Assembly: GCF_008638365.1 (NCBI RefSeq)
Contig: NZ_VWVU01000021.1
Location: 53,538-117,537 of the forward strand
DNA length: 64,000 bases
Direction of reading: 5' to 3'
Source of the DNA: Nocardiopsis quinghaiensis
GTDB taxonomy: Bacteria > Actinomycetota > Actinomycetes > Streptosporangiales > Streptosporangiaceae
In this document: one piece after another, positions 50,001 to 59,065 of the stretch
Numbering within the stretch: position 1 is the stretch's first letter
Layout of the letters: each line of letters starts with the position of its first letter
Made by a program: the position numbers and the translations under genes
The notes under the pieces: generated by a model
What the model was told of the DNA's origin: nothing
Databases searched by the model: none
What the model saw: only the letters and a program-made list of their open reading frames with translations

Positions 50001-52529
50001 ATGGGGAACACGGGAGGAACCGGCCGAGGCGGCATCAGGGCTCAGATCAACAAGATCGTGCTGATCCCCAGCATCACCTTCCTGGCACTGTTCGTCGTGC
50101 TCAGCACGGCCACGCTCGCCCAGGCGGTGTCGCTGCGGGCCGCGGTCGGTGACGGACGGGCCGGGATCCAGCTCGCCGAGGCCCTCAGCCGGCTGCAGGA
50201 GGAGCGCCGGCTGAACGCCGAGTACCTCGCCGCGCCCGGAGGGGCCGGGCGCGAGGCGCTGGCCGAGGCGGCCGAGCGAACCGACGAGGCGCTCGCGCCC
50301 GTACGCGAGCTGCGCGGCAACCTCGGCGACCAGGACGACCCGGCCACCGCGCCCCTCGCCGAGGACTTCTTCGCGTCACTGGACGCCGTCGTCGAACTGC
50401 GTACCGACGGCCTCTCCGACCCCGGCCCGGCCGACGACGCCGTCACCGTCTACACCACCGCCGTCGAACAGGGCGTCCGCCTCTACGCCAGCACGGCACG
50501 CTCCCTGGACAACGGGCCCGCCACCGCCGAGGCCGCCGCCACCACCGACCTGATGTGGGCCCAGGAGAGCTTCAGCCACGCCGACGCGCTCATCAGCGTC
50601 GTCCTCGCCGGGGACTCCCTGGACCGCGGCCAGCAGACGCGGATCGCCACTCTCACCGCCGACGCCCGTCACCGCGTCGACACCGTTCACCCCGGTGCCG
50701 CCGAGGACCGCGGGCCCTCCGCGGTGAGCACCCTCGCCGGGAGCAGGGCCTGGCAGGACGCCCTCGCCATCGCCGACACCCTCGCCCACCACGAGGCGCC
50801 CGTCAGCGTCGACCCCGCCACCTCCGAACAGACACGCGACTCCGAACCGCCCTCCGGAACCGACGGCTGGCGCGAGTACGCCGACCAGGTCAACGCCGCC
50901 ATGGGCGACATGACCACCGAGCGCGCGGGCTCCGTCGTCACCGTCATCGAGGACGCCAGCTCCTGGATGCTCACCCTCGCCGTGGGCGGCAGCATCCTCT
51001 CGCTGTTCGCGGGCACCCTCGCCTACGGGGTGGCCGCACGCTCCGCCGGACGCCTCACCTACCGGCTCGCCCAGCTGCGCGCCGACACCCTGGGCACCGC
51101 GCGCAGCGACCTGCCCCGCATCGTGCGCCGTCTGGAGGCGGGCGACCACGTCGACCTCGACACCGAGATGAAGCAGCTCGACCACGGCGACGACGAGGTG
51201 GGCCAGGTGGCCGACGCCTTCAACATCGCCCAGCGCACCGCCGTGGGCGCCGCCGTCAAGCAGGCCGACATCCGCGCGGGCGTCAACCGGGTCTTCCTGG
51301 GTATCGCCCACCGCCACCAGTCCCTCCTGCAACGCCAGCTCCAGCTTCTGGACCGCGTCGAACGCGAGGAGGAGGACCCCGACCTGCTGGAGAACCTCTT
51401 CCAGCTCGACCACCTGGCCACCCGGGGCCGCCGTCACGCCGAGAACCTCATCATCCTGGGCGGCGCCCAGCCCGGTCGGCGCTGGCGCCGGCCGGTCCCG
51501 CTCGTGGACGTCCTGCGCGGTGCCATCTCCGAGACCGAGGAGTACGCCAGGGTCCGGCTGACCTCCGTCCCCGACCTGTCACTGTCCGGCGCGGCCGTGG
51601 CCGACGTCATCCACCTGCTCGCCGAGCTCGTCGAGAACGCCACCGCCTACTCGCCGCCGCACACCGAGGTCACCATCGCCACCGAGTCCGTGCCCAGGGG
51701 CGTGGCCGTGGAGATCGAGGACCGCGGCCTGGGCATGACCGAGCAGGTCCTGACCGACTCCAACAGGACGCTCAGCGAGGCGCCCGAGTTCGACGTCATG
51801 ACGCCCGGCGCGGACTCGCACCTGGGATTGTTCGTGGTCGCGCACCTCGCCGCCAAGCACGACATCCGGGTGCAGCTGCGGCACTCGCCCTACGGCGGGA
51901 CCCGGGCCGTGGTGCTCGTTCCCAACGCCCTCGTCGCCGCCTCCTCCACCTCACCCGAACGGCCCCGCGTCGCCGTCCGGCAGGGCGCCCACTCCACGGC
52001 GCGGGAACCGTCGGGGGCGGAGGAGCCCGCCGACCTGCTCGCCGTGGGCAACACCCCCCACCACGTCCGTCCTGTTCTGCGCCCGGTGCCCCGGCACGGT
52101 GACGACGGCGGGCGCACGACCGAGAACCCCACCCGCCCCCCGCTGCTGCGCCGGGTCCCCCAGCCAGCCCCCGAATCGCCTTCCGTGCCCGTGGAGCACG
52201 GTGCGCGCCCCGACGCCGACCCCTCGGCCCCCGCCGAGCGGATCGGTACGGGACCGGGCCGCACCGCACTGCCCAGGCGCAGGCGCCAGGCCAGCCTCGC
52301 CCCCCAGCTCAGGACCGAGCCCGCGGTGGAGCGGACCGAATCCGCCCCGGCGATCTCCGACGAGAGGACCCCCGAACAGGCACGGCGGATGATGAACGCC
52401 TTCAGCGCCGGGACCCGGCGCGGTCGGGCCGAGGACATCGACGCCGAAGTTGACGCCGACAGGCGTGAACACAGCAGTGACGGCCAGGTCGGCGCGAGCG
52501 CCGACGATCACATGGGAGAGAGCGACTGA
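50001..52529 (+). CDS. cvnA: Conservon sensor-like ATPase CvnA
   Basis: 842 residues. The first transmembrane helix (about 17-42) is followed by an extracytoplasmic region with long helices (about 45-318, nitrate-sensor-like), a second helix (about 320-346) and a HAMP-like linker. The HisKA-like region has IAHRHQSLLQRQLQLLD and LDHLATRGRRHAENL. The ATPase domain (about 530-645) shows the N box ELVENATAY, G1 EDRGLGM and LGLFVVAHLA. A Pro-rich tail of about 200 residues ends the protein. ATG 50001 follows GGGAGGAA. First of four conservon genes; CvnA acts with CvnB-D in a membrane complex in Streptomyces. Confidence 0.92.
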   Translation: MGNTGGTGRGGIRAQINKIVLIPSITFLALFVVLSTATLAQAVSLRAAVGDGRAGIQLAEALSRLQEERRLNAEYLAAPGGAGREALAEAAERTDEALAPVRELRGNLGDQDDPATAPLAEDFFASLDAVVELRTDGLSDPGPADDAVTVYTTAVEQGVRLYASTARSLDNGPATAEAAATTDLMWAQESFSHADALISVVLAGDSLDRGQQTRIATLTADARHRVDTVHPGAAEDRGPSAVSTLAGSRAWQDALAIADTLAHHEAPVSVDPATSEQTRDSEPPSGTDGWREYADQVNAAMGDMTTERAGSVVTVIEDASSWMLTLAVGGSILSLFAGTLAYGVAARSAGRLTYRLAQLRADTLGTARSDLPRIVRRLEAGDHVDLDTEMKQLDHGDDEVGQVADAFNIAQRTAVGAAVKQADIRAGVNRVFLGIAHRHQSLLQRQLQLLDRVEREEEDPDLLENLFQLDHLATRGRRHAENLIILGGAQPGRRWRRPVPLVDVLRGAISETEEYARVRLTSVPDLSLSGAAVADVIHLLAELVENATAYSPPHTEVTIATESVPRGVAVEIEDRGLGMTEQVLTDSNRTLSEAPEFDVMTPGADSHLGLFVVAHLAAKHDIRVQLRHSPYGGTRAVVLVPNALVAASSTSPERPRVAVRQGAHSTAREPSGAEEPADLLAVGNTPHHVRPVLRPVPRHGDDGGRTTENPTRPPLLRRVPQPAPESPSVPVEHGARPDADPSAPAERIGTGPGRTALPRRRRQASLAPQLRTEPAVERTESAPAISDERTPEQARRMMNAFSAGTRRGRAEDIDAEVDADRREHSSDGQVGASADDHMGESD

Positions 52530-52530
52530 C

Positions 52531-52965
52531 ATGGTGGGCATGAGCAAGGCCGCGGACAACCTGGACTGGCTCCTGGACGACCTGGTCGACCGCGTCGTCG
52601 GTGCCGAGCACGCGATCGTGCTGTCGGCCGACGGGCTGTTGCTCGGACGCTCGCGAGGGCTGGTCCCGGAGGACGCCGAGCATCTGTCGGCCCTGGCCTC
52701 GGCGTTCCAGAGCCTGGCACGGGGAACGGGACGGCACTTCGGCGGCGGGGACGTCCGCCAGACCGTGGTGGAGATGGAGCACTCCTACCTCTTCGTCACC
52801 GCCGCGGGCGCGGGAGCGTGTCTGTCCGTACTGGCCACCGAGGACGCGGACGTCGGGCTGGTCGCCTACGAGATGAACCTGAGGGTCAAGCGGGTGGGCC
52901 AGTTCCTCACCGCCGCGCCGCGCAGGTCCGACCAGCTCACCACCACGGGAGGAACCGGTTCGTGA
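52531..52965 (+). CDS. cvnB: Conservon roadblock/LC7 protein CvnB
   Basis: 144 residues. Roadblock/LC7 domain: NLDWLLDDLVDRVVGAEHAIVLSADG at the start, then MEHSYLFVTAAGAGACLSVLA. In other bacteria such domains control small GTPases. ATG 52531 lies one base after the cvnA stop, and the stop overlaps cvnC (GTGA). Confidence 0.92.
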   Translation: MVGMSKAADNLDWLLDDLVDRVVGAEHAIVLSADGLLLGRSRGLVPEDAEHLSALASAFQSLARGTGRHFGGGDVRQTVVEMEHSYLFVTAAGAGACLSVLATEDADVGLVAYEMNLRVKRVGQFLTAAPRRSDQLTTTGGTGS

Positions 52966-53453
52966 GCACGTCCAACGAGCGTTACGGAGTACGCGCATCC
53001 GTCCCCGGGGACGGCGGACCACCGGGCCGTTCGTCCGGCCACCAGCCGCCGCCGTGGCACCGGGGCCGGGGGCATCCCACCTCCGAGGGGCCGTCGGTGG
53101 GGGTCGCGTTCGGTGACGCACCCGCGGGCCCCCTGGTGCGCCCCTACACCATGACCCGGGGCCGTACCCGTCCGTCCACCGGCCCGCGCCTGGACCTGGT
53201 CACCATCGTGGTCACCGCGCGCGACCTCAGGGAGCGGGTCAGGGAACCGGAGCACGAGGCGATCATGCGGTTGTGCCACAGACCGATATCGGTGGCGGAG
53301 ATCTCCGCTCGGCTCGACATCCCCCTGACCGTCGTCAGGGTGCTCCTGGGAGACCTACTCGCCGACGGCGACGTGCGGACCAGGGCGACCATGACACAGC
53401 TTCCCGAGAAGAAAGTACTTCAGGCGGTTCTCGATGGCATCCGCAGACTCTGA
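52962..53453 (+). CDS. cvnC: Conservon DUF742 protein CvnC
   Basis: 163 residues. After a disordered Pro/Gly-rich N-terminus (1-60) comes the DUF742 core, LVRPYTMTRGRTRP, then a helix-turn-helix-like part PISVAEISARLDIPLTVVRVLLGDLLADG. GTG 52962 overlaps the cvnB stop and follows GGGAGGAA. Its stop is 20 bp inside cvnD. Confidence 0.9.
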   Translation: MSTSNERYGVRASVPGDGGPPGRSSGHQPPPWHRGRGHPTSEGPSVGVAFGDAPAGPLVRPYTMTRGRTRPSTGPRLDLVTIVVTARDLRERVREPEHEAIMRLCHRPISVAEISARLDIPLTVVRVLLGDLLADGDVRTRATMTQLPEKKVLQAVLDGIRRL

Positions 53454-54030
53454 GACCAGGCCGCAGGAGGCGATCCCGCAGGCGGTCAAGATCATCATCG
53501 CCGGGGGGTTCGGCGCGGGCAAGACCACCCTGGTCGCCTCCGTCAGCGAGATCACCCCCCTGAGCACCGAGGAGGTGATGACCGAGGCCAGTTACGGGGT
53601 GGACGACACCGGGGGAGTGGAGCAGAAGACCACCACCACCGTCGCTCTGGACTTCGGCCGGATCACCATCAACGACGACGTCGTCCTGTACCTGTTCGGC
53701 ACCCCCGGCCAGGACCGCTTCTGGTTCATGTGGGACGAACTGGCGGAGGGGGCGCTGGGCGCGGTCGTCCTGGCAGACACCCGACGCCTGGACACCTGTT
53801 TCCACGCCGTGGACTTCTTCGAGCGGCGGGGGGTACCGTTCGTGGTCGCGGTGAACCGCTTCGAGGGCTCCACCGTCTACCGTGAGGAGGAGGTCCGCGA
53901 GGCGTTGGACGTCTCCGCCGAGGTACCCGTCGTCCTGGCCGACGCCCGCGAGCGCGAGTCCTGCAAAGAGGTCCTGGTCGAGCTGGTCACCCACGTGATC
54001 CGGGGCCGGAATCCCGTCATGAGTGGCTGA
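53434..54030 (+). CDS. cvnD: Conservon small GTPase CvnD
   Basis: 198 residues. A Ras-like (MglA/Ras-superfamily) GTPase. G1 is GGFGAGKTT, G3 is GTPGQDRF, and the G4 position reads VNRF, as common in this family in place of NKxD. Starts 20 bp inside cvnC, so coupled translation is expected. CvnD of Streptomyces conservons binds and hydrolyses GTP and associates with the complex at the membrane. Confidence 0.93.
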   Translation: MASADSETRPQEAIPQAVKIIIAGGFGAGKTTLVASVSEITPLSTEEVMTEASYGVDDTGGVEQKTTTTVALDFGRITINDDVVLYLFGTPGQDRFWFMWDELAEGALGAVVLADTRRLDTCFHAVDFFERRGVPFVVAVNRFEGSTVYREEEVREALDVSAEVPVVLADARERESCKEVLVELVTHVIRGRNPVMSG

Positions 54031-54119
54031 TCCCCGCGGGGCGCCACCCGGGCACTCCCTGCGGATTCGATCCGGTATACGTTCGGAGGGACACGCCCAT
54101 GAAACAGGGTGCCGAACGC

Positions 54120-54125
54120 TACAAT
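54120..54125 (+). promoter_or_regulatory. Candidate -10 for the CbiX-like gene
   Basis: TACAAT, 63 bp upstream of the start codon at 54188. No -35 visible. Confidence 0.4.
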
Positions 54126-54187
54126 GTCGCGGCAGTGACCACCGGCCCGACCGGGCACCCCCATCCGCCTCTCATCTGAATCCTGGT

Positions 54188-55105
54188 ATGCGAAACTCTG
54201 ATCGACTTCCTCCACGCGAACTGCCCAAGCGCCGTTCCGGCCGCCACCGCAACCCTCTGTCCTTCGACAACTGGTTCGGTACCCCCGCCCTGATTATGGC
54301 GGTCCCAGGCAGGGCCGAAGCGGCTAAGTGCGCCGATGGCGAGTCGATCGGTGCCCGCATGGCCGACCTCGTGCGCGCCTACCGTCCCGAGGTCACCATC
54401 CGCTACGGGCACACCGAGGGCGACGAGCAGCCCCTCGTCGAGGCGCTCCGCGGCCTGGAGCGCTCCGACGACCGGCCCCTGTCCGGTGTCGTCGTCCCGC
54501 TGGTCACGGCCCCGCACACAAGGGTGTCCGCCGCGATCGAGGCGGCTGTCGCCCAGACCGGTGCCGACGCGCGCGTCACCGAGGGCCTGGGCCCGCATCC
54601 GATGCTCGCCGAGGTCCTGCACCTGCGCCTGGCCGAGGCCGGGTACGTGCGCGCGGACCGCATGCGCCTGATCAGCGTGGTCGCCCGCGACACCACCATG
54701 GCGGACGGGGTGGTGGTCGGGGCCGTCGGCGGTGAGGGCGCCGTCGGGGCCGCCGGGGTGACCGCCGTGCTGCTCGCCGCGCGCCTGGGCCTGACCGTGC
54801 TGCCCGCCGACCTGGAGAACGAGGCGGCGGTCGAGCAGATGGTGGACCAGCTGCGTCAGGGCGGCTGCCAGCGTCCGGTGATCGCGCCCAGCGCCCTGGG
54901 GCCGGAACTGCCCCGCGAGGAGCTGGAGGCGCTCGCCGCGCGTTTCGGGGCCAGGCTCGGTGACCCCCTGGGTTCGGACAGCCTGCTGGGCAAGATCGCC
55001 GCCCTGCGCTACGCCGAGGTCCTGAACTCGCTGGGGGTGGAACAGCCTCCCACGGTCGAGGAGCTGCCCGCCCCGGTGGGCTCACGGCACCGTCCGGAGG
55101 CCTGA
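54188..55105 (+). CDS. CbiX/sirohydrochlorin-chelatase-like protein
   Basis: 305 residues. The region after about residue 25 (SFDNWFGTPALIMAVPGR) has the chelatase-like order: two related halves with TAPHTRVSAAIEAA, LGPHPMLAEV and later VVVGAVGGEGAVGAAGVTAV. In CbiX-type enzymes the first strand ends in an HG[ST] motif whose His holds the metal. Here the position is VPGRAEAA, so that His is missing. His residues in APHT and GPHP remain. The start has no ribosome site. It lies between the two conservon loci but is not overlapping either, and cobalamin genes are absent nearby. Confidence 0.6.
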   Translation: MRNSDRLPPRELPKRRSGRHRNPLSFDNWFGTPALIMAVPGRAEAAKCADGESIGARMADLVRAYRPEVTIRYGHTEGDEQPLVEALRGLERSDDRPLSGVVVPLVTAPHTRVSAAIEAAVAQTGADARVTEGLGPHPMLAEVLHLRLAEAGYVRADRMRLISVVARDTTMADGVVVGAVGGEGAVGAAGVTAVLLAARLGLTVLPADLENEAAVEQMVDQLRQGGCQRPVIAPSALGPELPREELEALAARFGARLGDPLGSDSLLGKIAALRYAEVLNSLGVEQPPTVEELPAPVGSRHRPEA

Positions 55106-55157
55106 GGACAGGTGTAGAACACGACACGCCGTGCCCCGTAGGGCATCACGCGTCCCG

Positions 55158-55184
55158 AGGGCCGTCCGCGCAGCGGGCGGCCCT
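55158..55184. terminator. Terminator after the CbiX-like gene
   Basis: 12-bp arms (one G-T pair) with a GCA loop, 52 bp after the stop. Confidence 0.7.
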
Positions 55185-55286
55185 TCGTCATCGCCGGAGG
55201 ACCTGCGGTTTCACCTCCGGGGGACCCTGCTGACACATCCCGAGTTCTGGACACGGCCAAAGAAAAGACAACTGATAGTGATCGTT

Positions 55287-55315
55287 TGACAGCATAAAGC
55301 AAGAATTTTTCGATA
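55287..55315 (+). promoter_or_regulatory. Candidate promoter of the second conservon
   Basis: TTGACA (55287-55292), a 17-base spacer and TTCGAT (55310-55315). The -35 is a consensus match inside an AT-rich patch. TAGCCT at 55315-55320 is an alternative -10 but with a 22-base spacer. Confidence 0.5.
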
Positions 55316-55385
55316 GCCTCGGCACGACCGAAAGCCGCCGAGGCGCCCTCCCGGAGCCCGGCAACCGCACAGGCTGGAGGGGGCC

Positions 55386-57818
55386 ATGCGCAGTACCCGC
55401 GACAACGCGCCCACGATCCGCGGGCAGCTCACCCGCATCGTGCTGATCCCGAGCCTGTGTTTCCTCGCCCTCTGGCTCGTCGTCGCCGCTGTCGGCACGG
55501 TCCAGGCCGTCCAGCTCATGGGCGCCGTCAACCAGGCGCGCGAGGGAACACGGGTCTTCTCGGACGTCTCCGAGGAGCTGCGCGCCGAACGCAGACTCTC
55601 CATGATCGACCTGGGCCGCTTCGAACGAGAGGGCGCCGACACCCAGGCGAGCCCCGCCCTCGGCGAGCAGCGCGAGGCCACCGACGCCGCCATGGCGGAC
55701 GCCGTCGCCTTCGCCGAACGGCTGCAGGGCACCCGCGACCACGAGGTCCAGCGCAGCGCGACCGCCTTCCTGGACACCCCCGAGGCCCTGGCGGAGGCCC
55801 GCCTGCGCCTGGACGAGCACACCGTCGAACAGGAGGAGGCCCTCGTGCGCTACGGCGAGGTCCTGGACTCCGCCGCCGGCGCCATCACCGCGCTCGTGCA
55901 CACCACCGACGGCGGGGAGAACCTCACCGACGTCGTCCTGGCCAGCGAACTCCTGAACGCGCGCTCCGCCTACGCCACCGCCGACGCCCTGCTCGCGGGG
56001 AACATCGCCCGCGGGGAGATGAGCTACGAGGAAACGGCGCACTTCACCTACCTCACCGCCTCCTACCGCGACACCCTGGACTCGGCCGACTCGGTCATGC
56101 ACCCGAGCGTGCGGTCACGCTACGACGCGATGGCCTCCCAGCAGTCCTGGACCCGCGCCGAGGAGCTCAGCCGCCAGGTGGTCACCCGGCCTCCCCTCGC
56201 AGAGCCCGAACCGACCGATCGGACCGATCCGGTCGAGTCGGCCGACACGGCCGACACGGCCGAGCCGTCCGAACCCGAGGGCGGCGAGCCCGGCATCCGG
56301 TGGAACACCGACGTCGACGTCGACGCCGACGAGTGGGACGGGTCCTCGGGAAAGGCCGTGCTGGCGCTGGACGAGCTGGTCCGGGCCCAGACCGGGCGGA
56401 CCGTCGACCTGGCCTGGAGCGCCGCCCTGCTGCAGGTCTCCCTCGCCGCGGCGGCGGCCGGGCTGACCCTGGTCTGCGGTATCGCCGCCATCGCCGTGGT
56501 CGGCCGTTCCTCACGCCGCCTCACCGACCGCCTGGCCCGCCTGCGCGGACAGATCCTGGAGCGCGACGAGGACCTGCCCGACATCGTCGACCGAGCCCAG
56601 CGCGGCGAGAAGGTCGACGTCCAGGAGGAACTGCCGCAGCTGGACGAGTGCGGGGACGACGAGATCGGGCAGGTCGCCGAGGCCTTCGACGCCGCACAGC
56701 TCACCGCCGTGGAGGCGGCGGTACGCCAGGCCGAGATCCGGCGGGGCGCCAACCGCGCCTACCTGGGCATCGCCTTTCGCAACCAGAACCTGGTCCAGCG
56801 CCAGCTGCGTCTGCTCGACGAGATCGAACAGCACGAGCAGGACTCCGAGGCGCTGCGCCGCCTGTTCCGTCTGGACCACCTGGTCACCCGGGCACGCCGC
56901 TACTCCGACAACCTCATCATCCTGGGCGGCGGCCAGTCGGTCCGCCGCTGGCGCCAGCCGCGTCCCCTCGTGGACGTGCTGCGTGCCGCCATCGCCGAGA
57001 CCGAGGACTTCGAGCGCGTCCGCCTGATCTCCGCGCCCCGCGTGCTCATGCACGGCCAGGTGGTCGCCGACGTGGTGCACCTGCTCGCCGAACTGGTGGA
57101 GAACGCCACCCAGTTCTCCCCTGCGGGCACCCCCGTGGACGTCAGCTGCACCCCGGCCGCGGAGGGCCTGGTGGTGGAGGTCGAGGACCGGGGCCTGGGC
57201 ATGTCCGAGCACGGGTACGCGGAGGCCAGGCGCACCCTCACCCAGCCTCCGGAGTTCGACGTGATGGCGCTGCCGGACGATCCCCGCCTGGGTCTGTTCG
57301 TGGTGTCCCGCCTGGCCGACCGGCACGGCGTGCGGGTGTGGCTGCAGCCCTCGCCCTACGGGGGCACCCGGGCGACCACGCTCATCCCCGCCTCGCTGCT
57401 GGAACCGGCGGAGAACCCCGTGACGGTCACGGGCGCTCCGACGGGTGGCAGCGGCTCGCCTGGCGGCACAGGAGGCCCGTACGGGACGGTGTCCCAGACC
57501 GGCCCCCTACCGCTGCACGGTTCCTCGCCAGTCAACGGGGCGGTGCGCCCACCGGTCGGCCCGGGGCACGGCGGTCCGCGGGGTCCGGCGCGGACCGGCC
57601 CGCAGAAGCCCTTCCCGACCGGGCCCCAGGGGCCGGTGCGGACCGGTCCCCAGACCCCCGTTCCGCCCAACGGGTACGGCGGTCCGCAGCCCTTCACGGT
57701 GCCGGCCGTCCAGACCGGTCCCCAGGGGACCGTCCCGGCCAACGGGCACGCCCGCCCCGAGGACCCGGGGTACCGGCCGTCCGATCCCGCACCACCGAGG
57801 GGGAACGGTGAGAACTGA
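55386..57818 (+). CDS. cvnA: Second CvnA-type sensor-like ATPase
   Basis: 810 residues, same plan as the first CvnA: transmembrane helix (about 17-43), extracytoplasmic helical region (about 45-340) with an acidic insert (EPTDRTDPVESADTADTAEP), second helix (about 342-370), a HisKA-like part (IAFRNQNLVQRQLRLLD, LDHLVTRARRYSDNL) and an ATPase domain (about 555-665; ELVENATQF, EDRGLGM, LGLFVVSRLA). The tail from 670 is Pro/Gly-rich with TGPQ-type repeats. Where the first CvnA has AHRHQ, this one has AFRNQ. ATG 55386 follows GGAGGGGG. Its only conservon partner is a DUF742 gene. Confidence 0.9.
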   Translation: MRSTRDNAPTIRGQLTRIVLIPSLCFLALWLVVAAVGTVQAVQLMGAVNQAREGTRVFSDVSEELRAERRLSMIDLGRFEREGADTQASPALGEQREATDAAMADAVAFAERLQGTRDHEVQRSATAFLDTPEALAEARLRLDEHTVEQEEALVRYGEVLDSAAGAITALVHTTDGGENLTDVVLASELLNARSAYATADALLAGNIARGEMSYEETAHFTYLTASYRDTLDSADSVMHPSVRSRYDAMASQQSWTRAEELSRQVVTRPPLAEPEPTDRTDPVESADTADTAEPSEPEGGEPGIRWNTDVDVDADEWDGSSGKAVLALDELVRAQTGRTVDLAWSAALLQVSLAAAAAGLTLVCGIAAIAVVGRSSRRLTDRLARLRGQILERDEDLPDIVDRAQRGEKVDVQEELPQLDECGDDEIGQVAEAFDAAQLTAVEAAVRQAEIRRGANRAYLGIAFRNQNLVQRQLRLLDEIEQHEQDSEALRRLFRLDHLVTRARRYSDNLIILGGGQSVRRWRQPRPLVDVLRAAIAETEDFERVRLISAPRVLMHGQVVADVVHLLAELVENATQFSPAGTPVDVSCTPAAEGLVVEVEDRGLGMSEHGYAEARRTLTQPPEFDVMALPDDPRLGLFVVSRLADRHGVRVWLQPSPYGGTRATTLIPASLLEPAENPVTVTGAPTGGSGSPGGTGGPYGTVSQTGPLPLHGSSPVNGAVRPPVGPGHGGPRGPARTGPQKPFPTGPQGPVRTGPQTPVPPNGYGGPQPFTVPAVQTGPQGTVPANGHARPEDPGYRPSDPAPPRGNGEN

Positions 57819-58263
57819 CGGTGTCCACGGCCGCGGGGCGGCCGCCAGCGCCCTTCCCGAGGAGGTGTTCCGGCGCTCGGAGCCGGACGCCCGGAGCCAT
57901 GACGAGGAGTTCGGGCAGGAACGCTTCCTGCGTCCCTTCGCCGTGACCGCGGGCGATCCCGACGCCCACGCGGTCCTCGGCCCCGAGTCCTCAGGGCTCG
58001 ACATGCTCAGCCTGGTCGTCGCCGCGCGCGTCCCGGGCCGCCACGAGTGGCTGCGCCCCGAGCGCGGGGCCATCCTCGGCCACGCCCTGCGCGCCCGCAC
58101 CGTGGTCGAACTCGCCGCCGAGGTGCGCCTGCCGGTCGGCCAGGTCAGGGGCATCGTCGCCGCCATGGTCGCCGACGGGTCGCTCCAGCGCTGCGGTCCC
58201 TCGCGTTCCCTCGGCCGCCAGGACATCCTGCACGCCGTCCTGGTGGGACTGCGCTCGCTCTGA
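57808..58263 (+). CDS. cvnC: Second DUF742 (CvnC-type) protein
   Basis: 151 residues. The conserved core begins FLRPFAVTAG and ends with a helix-turn-helix-like part VVELAAEVRLPVGQVRGIVAAMVADGSL. The start GTG 57808 lies 11 bp inside cvnA2, after GAGGGGGA. No cvnB or cvnD follows; the next gene is an unrelated secreted protein. It may work with the CvnB/CvnD of the nearby complete conservon. Confidence 0.85.
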   Translation: MRTDGVHGRGAAASALPEEVFRRSEPDARSHDEEFGQERFLRPFAVTAGDPDAHAVLGPESSGLDMLSLVVAARVPGRHEWLRPERGAILGHALRARTVVELAAEVRLPVGQVRGIVAAMVADGSLQRCGPSRSLGRQDILHAVLVGLRSL

Positions 58264-58555
58264 CCGCAGGGCCCCGCCGGCCCCGGCCCCGGCGCGCCGC
58301 CATTGGACCGGGGGCGCCGGGGAGGCCCTCGTACCGGCCCCGCCCGCGGCCACGTCCTCGCCGGCGATCGCCGAGTTCCCCGCTGACACGTTCGTCACCC
58401 GACCTCGCGGGTAGACCGCTCCGACACGGGTCCGGCGCGTGGCGGAGCGGGTTTTCCACAGGCTGGAGGACACCCTGGTAGTGGCCTTCGCGGCGCTCCA
58501 CCATAGGAGACGGCGCTGGTCCGGGACGGTCCCGTGACCGCCGCCGGAGGTGACC

Positions 58556-59059
58556 ATGCGCGTTGTCCGGTGGGTCGCGGCGTTCCTCGCCATCGCGCTC
58601 GTGCCCGTACTCACCGCGGCCCCGGCCGCCACCAGCCCACGAGGGGGAGAGTTGGACGGATTCACCATCGGGCACCTGCCCGACCAGATCGACGACCGGA
58701 CCTCGGTCTCCGACTTCGAGTACGAGTGGGGCGGCGTGTCCTTCTCCAGCCGGGTGTGGGAGAGGACCCTGGAGGGAGGAGGGGCCAGGGTCGTCCTACA
58801 GGTCCTGGTCATGCGCGGTGCCGGGATCACCGACCTGGCGGCCGTCCGCGACTTCCTCGCCGAGTACCACGAGCGCGCGCCCGACTGGGAACTCACCGAG
58901 TTCCACAACGACGGACACACCGCCCTGCACGGCGAGACCGAGGCCTTCTGGACACCGGCCGAGGGCGTGGCGGTGGAGGTCCGCGACGCCTTCGGCCTCA
59001 TCGGCCAGGAGGAGCTGTTGGCCACCGCGCGTGGGATCAGGGCCGGGGACTCCGGCTGA
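58556..59059 (+). CDS. Secreted protein of unknown function
   Basis: 167 residues. The first 27 are a signal peptide: RVVRWVAAFLAIALVPVLTA with a cleavage site near AAPAATS. The mature part, about 140 residues, has no motif I recognise (GFTIGHLPDQIDDRTSVSDF, AVRDFLAEYHER, GHTALHGETEAFW). No cysteines remain after the signal peptide, so no disulphides. ATG 58556 follows GGAGG. It converges with the HNH nuclease gene, leaving only six bases between the stops. Confidence 0.6.
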   Translation: MRVVRWVAAFLAIALVPVLTAAPAATSPRGGELDGFTIGHLPDQIDDRTSVSDFEYEWGGVSFSSRVWERTLEGGGARVVLQVLVMRGAGITDLAAVRDFLAEYHERAPDWELTEFHNDGHTALHGETEAFWTPAEGVAVEVRDAFGLIGQEELLATARGIRAGDSG

Positions 59060-59065
59060 ACGGCC

